Part shown: positions 7,440-15,884 of the stretch, in pieces
Layout: each line of letters starts with the position of its first letter
Numbering within the stretch: position 1 is the first letter of the stretch
Source of the DNA: Clostridium prolinivorans
Lineage (GTDB): Bacteria > Bacillota > Clostridia > Clostridiales > Clostridiaceae
Direction of reading: 5' to 3'
Length of the DNA: 64,000 nucleotides
Assembly: GCF_004011155.1 (NCBI RefSeq)
Contig: NZ_RJWG01000009.1
Span: 1-64,000, forward strand
Program-made: the position numbers and the translations under genes
Notes under the pieces: generated by a model
Seen by the model: the letters and a program-made list of their open reading frames with translations, nothing else
Told to the model about the DNA's origin: nothing
Database searches by the model: none

Positions 7440-8789
7440 GTGAAAAAAAATATAACTGCATTTATGATAATAATATCAATATTATTATTAACTTATAGTA
7501 TAAATATTTTTAATAGAATTTATAGTTTTAACCATACAATAGTAAAAAATAACATAAATTATTTATCTTCCGACTATTTTAAAGGAAGACTTGCAGGGAG
7601 TCTTGAAAATTTAGAAGCTGCTACATACATAAAAAATGAGTTTAAAGAAATTGGTTTACTACCTTTTAATAATGATTACTATGATCCATTTGATTCAATT
7701 TATCCTCAAAAATTAAATCAAGATCCATACTTTAAAATATTAGATAAAAAAGGATCTTTTGTAAAAGAATATAAATACGGTGTAGATTATAAAGAAGAAA
7801 TGTTAAGCTTTAAAAAAAACCATATAGTTTTTAGTAATAAAGACTATATTAAAGAAGGAAATGAAGCTTTACAAGTTATAAAAGGAAATAATAGTTTTTT
7901 ATTCTTTGTACCTCAAGGAGAGGACCTTAGTTTTAGAAGTTCTTTTATGGCTTTTGAACCTTCTTCTCAAGATATGTATATAATGCTTTCTAAAAATGCA
8001 CTAAAAGAAGTAAAAAATTATTTATCTAAAGAATATACAATTTCATGTTTTATACCTTTTGAAGTAAAAGAAACAAAATTAAATAATGTTACAGGCTATA
8101 TTAAAGGGAAAAACTCTAGCCTTCCACCCATTATAATATCTGCTCATTTTGATCATGTAGGTTCTGATGCAAAAGGAACAGTATATAATGGTGCTCTTGA
8201 TAATGCATCTGGTACTGCATTTTTACTTGAATTAAGTAAATATATATCCTCTTTAGGAACTCCAGAGAGAGATATAATTTTTGTAGCCTTTAATGCTGAA
8301 GAATTTGGGCTTTTAGGTTCTAAACATTTTGTTGAAAAATACTTAAATGAAATTCAAGGAGCAAAAGTTTATAATTTTGATATGATTGGCAGCAGTTCTG
8401 TACCATTAAATATAATGGGAGGTAAAGATGATTCTGATAATACAAAATTTGTTCGTTCTATAGTTTCTACACTAAATAAAGAAAAAATAAATTATAATCT
8501 TACATTTGAACCTTCCAGCGATCACGAATTTTTTAGAAAAAATGGAATTGATGCTGTAACTTTCTGTGACAGTGATATGTCTAGAATTCATACTCCAAAA
8601 GATGATGCTCAATATATAGAAGTTTCAGCTATTGATAGAGCTTTTAATGTAATTTCTAAAGAAATAATAAAAGAAGGATTTGATAACAATATTTTTCTTA
8701 TATATTATAAAGATATTATTATATTTTCATCATCAACGTTAATTTTGTTTATTTTTATATATCATCGTATAAATAGCTCAAAAGAATAA
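7440..8789 (+). CDS. M28 family zinc aminopeptidase, membrane-anchored
   Basis: This 449-residue protein starts at GTG preceded by AAAGGAG. It has an N-terminal membrane helix (residues 5-25) and a second hydrophobic helix at the C-terminus (about residues 424-441), with an extracellular peptidase between. M28 signatures are present: SAHFDHVG (zinc His and Asp), NGALDNASGT (bridging Asp), NAEEFGLLGS (catalytic Glu), FDMIG (Asp), and the final HTPKDD (His). The family removes N-terminal amino acids from peptides. The two-helix topology is unusual for secreted M28 enzymes and suggests a cell-surface peptidase. No functional partner lies next to it. Confidence 0.88.
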   Translation: MKKNITAFMIIISILLLTYSINIFNRIYSFNHTIVKNNINYLSSDYFKGRLAGSLENLEAATYIKNEFKEIGLLPFNNDYYDPFDSIYPQKLNQDPYFKILDKKGSFVKEYKYGVDYKEEMLSFKKNHIVFSNKDYIKEGNEALQVIKGNNSFLFFVPQGEDLSFRSSFMAFEPSSQDMYIMLSKNALKEVKNYLSKEYTISCFIPFEVKETKLNNVTGYIKGKNSSLPPIIISAHFDHVGSDAKGTVYNGALDNASGTAFLLELSKYISSLGTPERDIIFVAFNAEEFGLLGSKHFVEKYLNEIQGAKVYNFDMIGSSSVPLNIMGGKDDSDNTKFVRSIVSTLNKEKINYNLTFEPSSDHEFFRKNGIDAVTFCDSDMSRIHTPKDDAQYIEVSAIDRAFNVISKEIIKEGFDNNIFLIYYKDIIIFSSSTLILFIFIYHRINSSKE

Positions 8790-8831
8790 AATAAAGCAGC
8801 AGTTTAAATTCACTAACTGCTGCTTTATTTT
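8790..8831. terminator. convergent terminator M28 peptidase / prfB
   Basis: The inverted repeat AAAGCAGCAGTT ... AACTGCTGCTTT has A/T runs on both sides, directly after the M28 stop and adjacent to the prfB stop on the other strand. Confidence 0.9.
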
Positions 8832-9953
8832 TATATATCTAATTTACCATTACTGCTTTGCTTTAAATATTCTTTGATAAATAAATCTATTTCTCCATTC
8901 ATTACACTTTCTATATTCCCATCTTCTATTCCAGTTCTATGATCTTTTACTAATGTATAAGGATGAAAAACATAAGAACGTATCTGGCTGCCCCACCCTA
9001 TATTTTTAAGTTCTCCTGTTAAATCTTCTATCTTTTCTTTATGTGCTCTTTCTTTTAAATCTATAAGTTTTGCTTTAAGCATTTTTAAAGCTGTTTCTCT
9101 ATTGCTATGCTGACTTCTTTCGCTTTGACATTGAACTACTATTCCTGTAGGTATATGAGTTATTCTTATTGCTGATTCTGTTTTATTTACATACTGTCCT
9201 CCTGCTCCACCAGCACGATAAGTATCTACTTTTAAATCTTCAGGTCTTATTTCAATATCTTGATCTTCGGTAAGTTCAGGAAGAACTTCAACAGAAGCAA
9301 AGGATGTTTGCCTCTTTCCATTTGCATTAAAAGGCGAAATTCTAACTAATCTGTGTATTCCCTTTTCTGCTTTAAGATATCCGTAAGCAAATTCTCCTTC
9401 TACCCTTATAGTTACTCCTTTAATACCAGCTTCATCTCCACTTTCATAATCTAAAGTTTCAATTTTATAGCCTTTATTATAACACCATCTTGTATACATT
9501 CTTAAAAGCATTTCTGTCCAATCTTGTGCATCTGTTCCTCCTGCTCCAGCATGAAGAGTTAAAATAGCATTATCTTTATCATAATCACCAGAAAGCATAG
9601 TTTGTATTTTAAATTCCTCTATTTCTTTTTTTATGTTTTTAATATTTGTTATTATCTCTTTTTTTATTTCTAAATCTTCTTCATCTTTAGAAAGCTCTAT
9701 TAAAACTTCTATATCTTCTAATTCACTTTCTAATTTTTTATATTTATCTAATTTATCTTTAAGGATTTTTGCCTCTTGAGTTATACTTTGGGCTGTTTTT
9801 AAATCATCCCAAAAATTCTTTTCCTGCATTTTATTTTCAAGCTCATTTATTTTTTTTTCTAAAGTTTCTAAGTCAAAGAGACCCCCTAATCTCATTTAAT
9901 TCTATTTTTAGATTTCCTAAAGAATTTATTGCTTCATCAAATTCTGAAAACAT
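8831..9953 (-). CDS. prfB: peptide chain release factor 2, with programmed +1 frameshift
   Basis: RF2 releases peptides at UGA and UAA. The gene is in two frames: a 26-codon first frame from ATG at 9953 (MFSEFDEAINSLGNLK...) ends at CTT TGA, and the +1 frame continues as GACTTAGAA for 347 residues, giving about 373 residues in total, normal for RF2. The shift site AGGGGG TCT CTT TGA C (TGA at 9873-9875) has the internal Shine-Dalgarno and slippery CUU-UGA-C of classic prfB autoregulation. The GGQ motif (GAGGQYVNKTESA) and the SPF-type tripeptide (HRLVRISPFNANGKRQTSFAS) are both present. A reading that starts at ATG 9895 would miss the true N-terminus. Confidence 0.96.
9871..9890 (-). promoter_or_regulatory. 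prfB +1 programmed frameshift site
   Basis: The minus strand reads AGGGGGTCTCTTTGAC. The AGGGGG acts as an internal Shine-Dalgarno 3 nt before the CTT codon, which is followed by UGA-C, the poor termination context used by RF2 to sense its own level. Confidence 0.95.
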
Positions 9954-10012
9954 ACATATCACTCTCCATTTTATTTTGCAAATTGAAATAAATATAAGTT
10001 ATATGAAAATTA

Positions 10013-10062
10013 GCTGCAATATATGAAATATGTAAATACTAATATATTTCATGTATTGCAGC
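10013..10062 (-). terminator. probable secA terminator
   Basis: The arms GCTGCAATA.ATGAAATAT and ATATTTCAT.TATTGCAGC form a long stem after the secA stop. The minus-strand U-run that follows is short, so termination strength is uncertain. Confidence 0.65.
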
Positions 10063-10098
10063 AATAAATTTCGTAACAGTTTTTATATTAAAAATATT

Positions 10099-12603
10099 TT
10101 AAGCTAATCTTCCACAGCAATTTTTGTATTTCTTTCCAGATCCACAAGGGCATGGGTCATTTCTGCCAATTTTTTTATCTTTTTTTATAGGCTGCTTTGG
10201 AAGAGATTGTTCAGCATTTGTACTAGTTTCAACAGCTACTTTTTCTCTTTCAGGTGCTTTTTCAATTTGAACGTGGAAAAGATATTTAACAGTATCAAGC
10301 TTTATGTTATAAATCATTTCATTAAACATTTCGCTTCCTTCAAATTGATAAGCCTGAACAGGATCTTGCTGCTTATATGCTCTAAGACCAATTCCTTGTT
10401 TTAAATGATCCATATTATCTATGTGGTCCATCCACTTACTATCTACTACTCTAAGAAGAATAACTCTTTCTATTTCACGCATTTGTTCTGGAGTAAATTC
10501 TTCTTCTTTCTTTTTATATATATCTAATGCTATTTCTATAAGTTTTTCTTTAATTGCTTCATTCCCCATATCTTTAAGTTCTTCTATAGAAATAAAGCTT
10601 TTAGGAATACAAATTTCATCTAAATAAGCAATAAGCTTTGATAAATCATCTTCAAATTCTTCTTCAATTCCAGAAATATGGGAATCAACTGCAGAATTTA
10701 TAACATCTTTTATCATATCTTGAATTTGTTCTTTTAAGTTTTCCCCTTCAAGAACTTGTGAACGCTGTTTATAAATAATTTCTCTTTGAGTATTCATTAC
10801 ATCGTCATAGCCTAAAAGAGTTTTTCTTATATCAAAATTATTACCTTCTACTTTCTTTTGAGCATTTTCTATAGCAGAAGAAACCATTTTACTTTCAATT
10901 GCTTCATCATCTTGAAGGCCAAGTCTTTCTACCATACTTTGAAGTCTTTCTGAGCCAAATATTCTCATTAAGTCATCTTCTAAAGATACGTAAAATCTTG
11001 ATTCTCCTGGATCTCCTTGACGTCCAGAACGTCCTCTAAGCTGATTATCTATACGTCTAGATTCATGTCTTTCTGTTCCTATAATCTTAAGTCCTCCAAG
11101 TTCTGTAACACCTTCTCCAAGTTTAATATCAGTACCACGGCCTGCCATATTAGTAGCTATTGTTACCATTCCTTTTTCTCCGGCATGAGATATAATTTCA
11201 GCTTCTAATTCATGAAATTTAGCATTTAATACTTGGTGAGGTATTCCTTTCTTTTTAAGCATAGAAGAAACAAGCTCTGATTTCTCTATACTTACTGTAC
11301 CTACAAGTACTGGCTGACCTTTTTTGTAAGTTTCTTCTATTTCTTTAACTACAGCATTGAACTTACCTTTTTCTGTTTTATAAACTAAATCAGGATGATC
11401 TATTCTTATCATAGGCTTATTAGTAGGTATAACAACTACATCAAGACCATATATTTCTCTAAATTCTGTTTCCTCTGTAAGAGCAGTACCTGTCATACCA
11501 GAAAGTTTTTGGTACATTCTAAAATAATTTTGAAATGTTATAGTTGCTAAAGTTTTAGATTCCTTTTGAACTTTTACTCCCTCTTTAGCTTCTATTGCTT
11601 GATGAAGTCCATCACTGTATCTTCTTCCTTCCATAAGTCTTCCGGTAAATTCATCTACAATAACAATTTCTCCATCTTTTACAATATAATCTTTATCACG
11701 TTTCATATGATAATTAGCTTTAAGTGCTTGAACTACGTGATGTTGAATTTCCATATTAGAAGCATCTGTATAATTGTCAAGTCCAAAAAACTTTTCAGCC
11801 TTTAAAACACCTTCGTCTGTAAGCATAACTGCTCCAGCTTTTTCATCTACAGTAAAATCTTTATCCTTTAATAAAGTTTTTACAAACATATCTGCAATTC
11901 TATAAAATTCTGTAGATTTATCTCCTTCTCCAGAAATTATAAGAGGAGTTCTTGCTTCGTCAATTAATATAGAGTCAACTTCATCCACAATAGCAAAATT
12001 AAGACCCCTTTGAACTCTTTCTTCTTTATAAATTACCATATTATCTCTAAGATAATCAAAACCAAATTCGTTGTTTGTACCATAAGTTATATCTGAATTA
12101 TAAGCTTCTCTTCTTTGTTCATTATTTAAATCATGAAGTATTACTCCAACACTTAAGCCTAAAAATTCATAAATTTTTCCCATCCATTCTCTATCTCTTT
12201 TAGCAAGATAGTCATTAACGGTAACTATATGAACACCTTTTCCTGAAAGAGCATTTAAATAAGCAGGTAAAGTAGCTACTAAAGTTTTTCCTTCACCAGT
12301 TTTCATTTCTGCTATTCTTCCTTGATGAAGTACAATTCCTCCAATAAGCTGCACTCTATAATGTTTCATGCCTAAAGTTCTCCAAGCTGCTTCTCTGCAT
12401 ACTGCAAAAGCTTCAGGGAGAATATCGTCTAAAGTTTCACCATTTTTTAGTCTATTTTTAAATTCTTCTGTCTTTCCTCTAAGTTCTTCATCGCTAAGAC
12501 GCTGTATATCTCCTTCCAAAGATTCTATTTTATCAACAATTGGAAGTATTTTTTTCACTTGTCTTTCACTATAACTTCCAAATATTTTGTTTATTAATCC
12601 CAT
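10099..12603 (-). CDS. secA: preprotein translocase ATPase SecA
   Basis: This 834-residue motor ATPase drives protein export through SecYEG. Visible motifs are Walker [18 protein letters not shown] (about residue 100), DEAD-like [20 protein letters not shown] (about 208), the GTDIKLG motif in the second helicase half, [21 protein letters not shown], and the C-terminal zinc-binding tail [13 protein letters not shown]. The length matches a standard Firmicute SecA1 and no second secA is seen here. The start is an ATG after GAGGAT. It lies directly downstream of hpf on the same strand, the usual raiA-secA-prfB order. Confidence 0.97.
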   Translation of the reverse strand: MGLINKIFGSYSERQVKKILPIVDKIESLEGDIQRLSDEELRGKTEEFKNRLKNGETLDDILPEAFAVCREAAWRTLGMKHYRVQLIGGIVLHQGRIAEMKTGEGKTLVATLPAYLNALSGKGVHIVTVNDYLAKRDREWMGKIYEFLGLSVGVILHDLNNEQRREAYNSDITYGTNNEFGFDYLRDNMVIYKEERVQRGLNFAIVDEVDSILIDEARTPLIISGEGDKSTEFYRIADMFVKTLLKDKDFTVDEKAGAVMLTDEGVLKAEKFFGLDNYTDASNMEIQHHVVQALKANYHMKRDKDYIVKDGEIVIVDEFTGRLMEGRRYSDGLHQAIEAKEGVKVQKESKTLATITFQNYFRMYQKLSGMTGTALTEETEFREIYGLDVVVIPTNKPMIRIDHPDLVYKTEKGKFNAVVKEIEETYKKGQPVLVGTVSIEKSELVSSMLKKKGIPHQVLNAKFHELEAEIISHAGEKGMVTIATNMAGRGTDIKLGEGVTELGGLKIIGTERHESRRIDNQLRGRSGRQGDPGESRFYVSLEDDLMRIFGSERLQSMVERLGLQDDEAIESKMVSSAIENAQKKVEGNNFDIRKTLLGYDDVMNTQREIIYKQRSQVLEGENLKEQIQDMIKDVINSAVDSHISGIEEEFEDDLSKLIAYLDEICIPKSFISIEELKDMGNEAIKEKLIEIALDIYKKKEEEFTPEQMREIERVILLRVVDSKWMDHIDNMDHLKQGIGLRAYKQQDPVQAYQFEGSEMFNEMIYNIKLDTVKYLFHVQIEKAPEREKVAVETSTNAEQSLPKQPIKKDKKIGRNDPCPCGSGKKYKNCCGRLA

Positions 12604-12723
12604 AATTTTTCATCCTCACTATCTTATTCAAATTAAAACAAACATTTATACTTAATAGATTATATCATCTAATTAAATTCCATTCAACTTTTTACAATTA
12701 TTTAAATTATTTTGTTAAACATA

Positions 12724-12757
12724 ATAAAGGACACAAGCTTTAAGCCTATGCCCTTAT
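12724..12757 (-). terminator. probable hpf terminator / hpf-secA spacer hairpin
   Basis: On the minus strand AAGGGCATAGGCTT can pair with AAGCTTGTGTCCTT (several G-U pairs, very small loop) and is followed by TTTATTAT. It is a modest terminator between hpf and secA. Confidence 0.5.
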
Positions 12758-12773
12758 GGTTAATTTAATTTAC

Positions 12774-13310
12774 TTAAAATTCCGGTTCAATTAAACCATA
12801 ATTTCCATCTTTTCTTTTATAAACTACGTTTACATCTCCAGTATCAGCATTTGAATATACGAAGAAATCATGACCTAAAAGATCCATTTGAAGTACTGCT
12901 TCTTCAGATGACATTGGTTTTATTGCAAATTTTTTAGTTTTAACTATTTTAGGTTCTTTAACTTCATCAGCACTATATTCATATATAGGTATATTTTGAT
13001 ATTTTAATGGAACATTTGAATGATATTTTCTTTCAAGTCTTGATTTATGCTTAACTATCTGTCTTTCAAGTTTATCGCTTACTATATCAATAGCTGCATA
13101 CATGTCAGAGTTGGCTTCTTCGCTTCTTAAAAGTACACCATTAAACCTTATGGTTACTTCAATTATTTTTCTTGCCTTCTGCACACTTAAAGTTACAAAA
13201 GCCTCTTGTTCACTATCGAAAAATTTATCCAATCTAGATAATTTTTTTTCAATAGCATTTCTTAAGCCTTCTGTAACCTCGATGTTTTTCCCTAATATGT
13301 TTACCTTCAT
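12774..13310 (-). CDS. hpf: long-form ribosome hibernation promoting factor (HPF / RaiA)
   Basis: This 178-residue protein has the two-domain layout of long HPF: an N-terminal S30AE (YfiA/RaiA) domain (about 1-100, MKVNILGKNIEVTEGLRNAIEKKL) and a C-terminal dimerisation domain (about 120-178, MSSEEAVLQMDLLGHDFFVYSNADTG). Long HPF dimerises 70S ribosomes into inactive 100S particles in stationary phase. The start ATG follows GAGAGGGG by 8 nt. A sigma-A-type promoter lies about 85 nt upstream. A structured RNA gene with its own terminator sits further upstream on the same strand, the arrangement known for the raiA motif. Confidence 0.95.
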   Translation of the reverse strand: MKVNILGKNIEVTEGLRNAIEKKLSRLDKFFDSEQEAFVTLSVQKARKIIEVTIRFNGVLLRSEEANSDMYAAIDIVSDKLERQIVKHKSRLERKYHSNVPLKYQNIPIYEYSADEVKEPKIVKTKKFAIKPMSSEEAVLQMDLLGHDFFVYSNADTGDVNVVYKRKDGNYGLIEPEF

Positions 13311-13906
13311 AAAGACAGCCCCTCTCTACTTATATTAAATCTATAATATAAGATTTTAAATAGTAAATTTTTATTTCTTAAGTATATTTTGTTAATATAA
13401 TTTTATAGCGAATTTTACCAAATATCAATAGTAATTTTTATAATTAACAAAATATTTAATAAATTCACATTTTTATTACTTATGTTACACAAAATGCAAT
13501 AATTTTTGATTTTTTATATTTAAAATATTATATTTATATATAGCGTTGCTTTATAATTATATGTATTTTTTTATTTTATATCCTTAAAGATTTTTAGTTA
13601 AATTTTAATAATCAGAAATTTATAGAAAAAAATGTAAATTTTTTAATTAGCTGCAATTTCATTAACCTCAATAAGCTGTAATTTAATTTTCATTACACAA
13701 TTTATAGTATATGTAAATTTCTATTACATCTATATATAGTTATTAATATTTAATAAAAATCCCTTTTGCAATATAATTATTTTATAATAATTTACTATAT
13801 ATATTTTAAAATATATTTAAAATTCTTATTTTTTTATTTTTTAAAGTAGTTTCAAGTAAAACTAAAGAAATAGCATTAAATAACCCTAATAAATAATATT
13901 AAAATA
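13311..13906. other. long AT-rich intergenic region upstream of hpf
   Basis: About 600 bases without a convincing ORF on either strand. Apart from the hpf promoter near 13400-13428 I see only low-complexity A/T tracts. The length is large for this gene-dense window, and the region follows the terminator of the 205-nt RNA. Confidence 0.5.
13400..13428 (-). promoter_or_regulatory. candidate hpf promoter
   Basis: The minus strand reads TTGATA (13423-13428), a 17-nt spacer, and TAAAAT (13400-13405). The leader would be about 85 nt. Confidence 0.5.
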
Positions 13907-13907
13907 A

Positions 13908-13962
13908 TAAAAAAATAATGTGATGTATTAGCCATATAAAAACCGATACACCACATTATTTT
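13908..13962 (-). terminator. terminator of the comF-hpf intergenic RNA
   Basis: A 14-bp stem (13914-13927 with 13947-13960, one G-U pair) is followed on the minus strand by a run of seven Us. It lies 5 nt beyond the closing stem of the structured RNA. Confidence 0.92.
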
Positions 13963-13966
13963 TACT

Positions 13967-14171
13967 ATAAGTTAGTTGACCTGGTCTTTGCCCCCACACT
14001 CGCCTGCTGGAGTTTTTGCTACTCGGCATTATCCTCTCACTACTCACTCTCTCGTAAATTTACGGCAGGACTTACTTCTAAGCCGCACCATGCTCATTAA
14101 ACATTTGTTTAACTTACGTGGGTCGTTTTGCCTGCGACTGGCATCGACTTTCAACCACAAACCTAACTTAT
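13967..14171 (-). ncRNA. 205-nt structured RNA, candidate raiA-motif RNA
   Basis: This segment is far more GC-rich than its surroundings. It is closed by ATAAGTTAG (14163-14171) pairing with CTAACTTAT (13967-13975), preceded by a perfect sigma-A promoter and followed by a strong terminator, so it looks like a free-standing RNA gene. It contains several internal stems (for example CGTAAATTTACG). It is not tRNA, tmRNA, SRP RNA or RNase P RNA by motif. Its place upstream of hpf/raiA on the same strand, and its size, fit the raiA motif, a conserved Firmicute/Actinobacteria RNA that I recall being tied to sporulation and aggregation in clostridia. A 6S-like RNA is the main alternative; I could not align it to a covariance model. 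Confidence 0.75.
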
Positions 14172-14179
14172 CATTTTTT

Positions 14180-14207
14180 ATTATACTCTACTTTTTGCTG
14201 CTGTCAA
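14180..14207 (-). promoter_or_regulatory. perfect sigma-A promoter of the structured RNA
   Basis: The minus strand has TTGACA (14202-14207), a 16-nt spacer, and TATAAT (14180-14185). The -10 box overlaps the comFC stop codon (GTA TAA). Initiation is predicted near 14173, right at the closing stem of the RNA. Confidence 0.88.
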
Positions 14208-14852
14208 TATAATGACCTCTTTCGCTCCTTTAGATAAAAGCTCTTTACTGCAGCAAAAAGCTGTAGCTCCTGTAGTAAATACATCATCAATAAGTAATAT
14301 TTTTTTATCTTTAAAATATTTTTTATTTACTGCTTTAAAACTGTTTTTTAGATTTTCCCAACGCATATCATCATCTAATCCTATTTGATCTTTTGTATAT
14401 TTTATTTTTTTTAAACAATTTACAATAGGTTTTTTATTATAATTTGAAATACGTTTAGCTAAAAATTTGCTTTGATTAAATCCTCTATGGCTAAGAGATT
14501 TTCTATGAATAGGAACAAATGATACTATATCATATGAAATTTGTTTTTCTTTTATAGTTTCAAAAAGAATATTGCTTAAAACTTCACCACATCTAAAATC
14601 ACATTTATATTTTAATTTTTTAATTAGTTCCATTACTATTCCATTATAATAAGTAGAACTATAACACAAAAGTTCTATATTATCCTTTTTTAAATTAAAT
14701 TCTTTATTTAAATTATTTATTTTTCTACTGCATTTAATGCAAAGAAAACTATCTTCATGGCAGTAATCATTACAAATAATACAATTTTCATCATTGTTGT
14801 ATATTACACTTAAAGAACTTTCTATTAAATATCTAATAATCCCTTTTCCCAT
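14181..14852 (-). CDS. comFC: ComF family phosphoribosyltransferase-like protein (ComFC)
   Basis: This 223-residue protein has an N-terminal Cys-rich zinc-finger-like part (CIICNDYC ... CIKC, residues 24-39) and a type I phosphoribosyltransferase domain with VPIHRKSLSHRGFNQS and the PRPP loop ILLIDDVFTTGATAF near residue 185. ComFC acts with the ComFA helicase in DNA uptake in competent bacteria, but is also kept in species that are not known to transform. It overlaps the end of the comFA-like gene by 28 nt. Its 3' end contains the promoter of the following RNA gene. Confidence 0.9.
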   Translation of the reverse strand: MGKGIIRYLIESSLSVIYNNDENCIICNDYCHEDSFLCIKCSRKINNLNKEFNLKKDNIELLCYSSTYYNGIVMELIKKLKYKCDFRCGEVLSNILFETIKEKQISYDIVSFVPIHRKSLSHRGFNQSKFLAKRISNYNKKPIVNCLKKIKYTKDQIGLDDDMRWENLKNSFKAVNKKYFKDKKILLIDDVFTTGATAFCCSKELLSKGAKEVIILTAAKSRV

Positions 14853-15850
14853 GCTTCTTTATTAAAACATCTTATTATATTTTTAGCTTTATCCATATTT
14901 TCACTTTCAGTATTAGCTAAAAATATGACTTCTTCTCCTTTTAAATATTTGTTTCTTCCTGCCTTTGCACAAAAATATATTAATTTTTTATAATCAAAAT
15001 ATAAATTGTCTGCATGATATACTATTATATCTGTATCCTGCATATTTATAGATTCTTCTTTGTAATCATTTGTAATTAATATAGCTTTTTTTATTTTAGA
15101 AAAATTATATAATATTTTTTCATCATTTTCATTGGCTATATAATACATAATATTTTTGCCTAAATTATCTTTAAAATTTATAAAATACGAATAGACATTA
15201 TATACATCTTCTTTACTTGGAAGATAAATTATAATTTTTCTATCATTAGAAATTAAAAATTTTAAATAATCATATATTATATATGGAATATCTTTATTTA
15301 AATCTACTCGTGTAATTACATATCTTGGTTCTATTAAAGGCATTCTATTAATTCTTGTAGGTATAATTATATCCTTTATATTTTTAAATATACTCTCTAT
15401 AGAAAAACATATTGCTTTACCATTCTCATCTAAACATTTTATAACTAAATCTAATATTTCATAACTAGTATATTCTGGAAAACTATTTACATCATCATAT
15501 ACAACTAAATTATATTTATTTTTTAATTTTACAGCATTTTTATAATTACATATGATTAAAGAAGCATTTTCAGAAACATAACTATTTCTTATATAAGTAT
15601 AATCTCTAAAGTCAGTGTATTTTTTTATTACATTTAATATTTGAATATTATTTTCATCTTCTCCTGTTATGTAAAGAACTTTTTTATCTTTGTCTATAAA
15701 ATATAGTAAAGTTTTTAAAAGCACATTAGGCGGATTATAAGGAGGGGAAATAACATTTAAAGCTTTTTCTCTTCCTAAGCACCAATTAAATATACTTTCA
15801 GAAATTTTATCTTTATAATTTATAAAATTAGATGTTTTATAAATAACTAT
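14825..15850 (-). CDS. degenerate ComFA-like helicase, non-canonical start
   Basis: The C-terminal region (CAKAGRNKYLKGEEVIFLAN ... NKEAWEKGLL) and the position before comFC identify a ComFA homologue. From GTG at 15724 it would have 299 residues, but the same frame stays open another 42 codons and encodes plausible protein (W-C-L-G-R-E-K-A-L-N-V-I-S-P-P-Y-N-P-P-N). That frame reaches an in-frame TAG only just before a GGCAGGGG ribosome binding site. No ATG, GTG or TTG follows that site; the best-placed codon is ATA at 15850, giving 341 residues. The Walker A position reads SPPYNPPN instead of GxGKT and the Walker B region is VVYDDVNSF, so ATPase activity is probably lost. The exact start is uncertain. 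Confidence 0.65.
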   Translation of the reverse strand: MVIYKTSNFINYKDKISESIFNWCLGREKALNVISPPYNPPNVLLKTLLYFIDKDKKVLYITGEDENNIQILNVIKKYTDFRDYTYIRNSYVSENASLIICNYKNAVKLKNKYNLVVYDDVNSFPEYTSYEILDLVIKCLDENGKAICFSIESIFKNIKDIIIPTRINRMPLIEPRYVITRVDLNKDIPYIIYDYLKFLISNDRKIIIYLPSKEDVYNVYSYFINFKDNLGKNIMYYIANENDEKILYNFSKIKKAILITNDYKEESINMQDTDIIVYHADNLYFDYKKLIYFCAKAGRNKYLKGEEVIFLANTESENMDKAKNIIRCFNKEAWEKGLLDI

Positions 15851-15884
15851 AAAAATCCCCTGCCTTTCCTACCTTTATAATCTT

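Noticed and set aside
13311-13906. CRISPR array or other repeat system in the long intergenic gap
   Set aside because: No regularly spaced direct repeats are present; the gap is only A/T-rich.
13976-14212. 78-aa ORF on the plus strand across the comF-hpf intergenic RNA
   Set aside because: It has no ribosome binding site, its composition follows the structured RNA on the opposite strand, and the promoter and terminator there run in the other direction.
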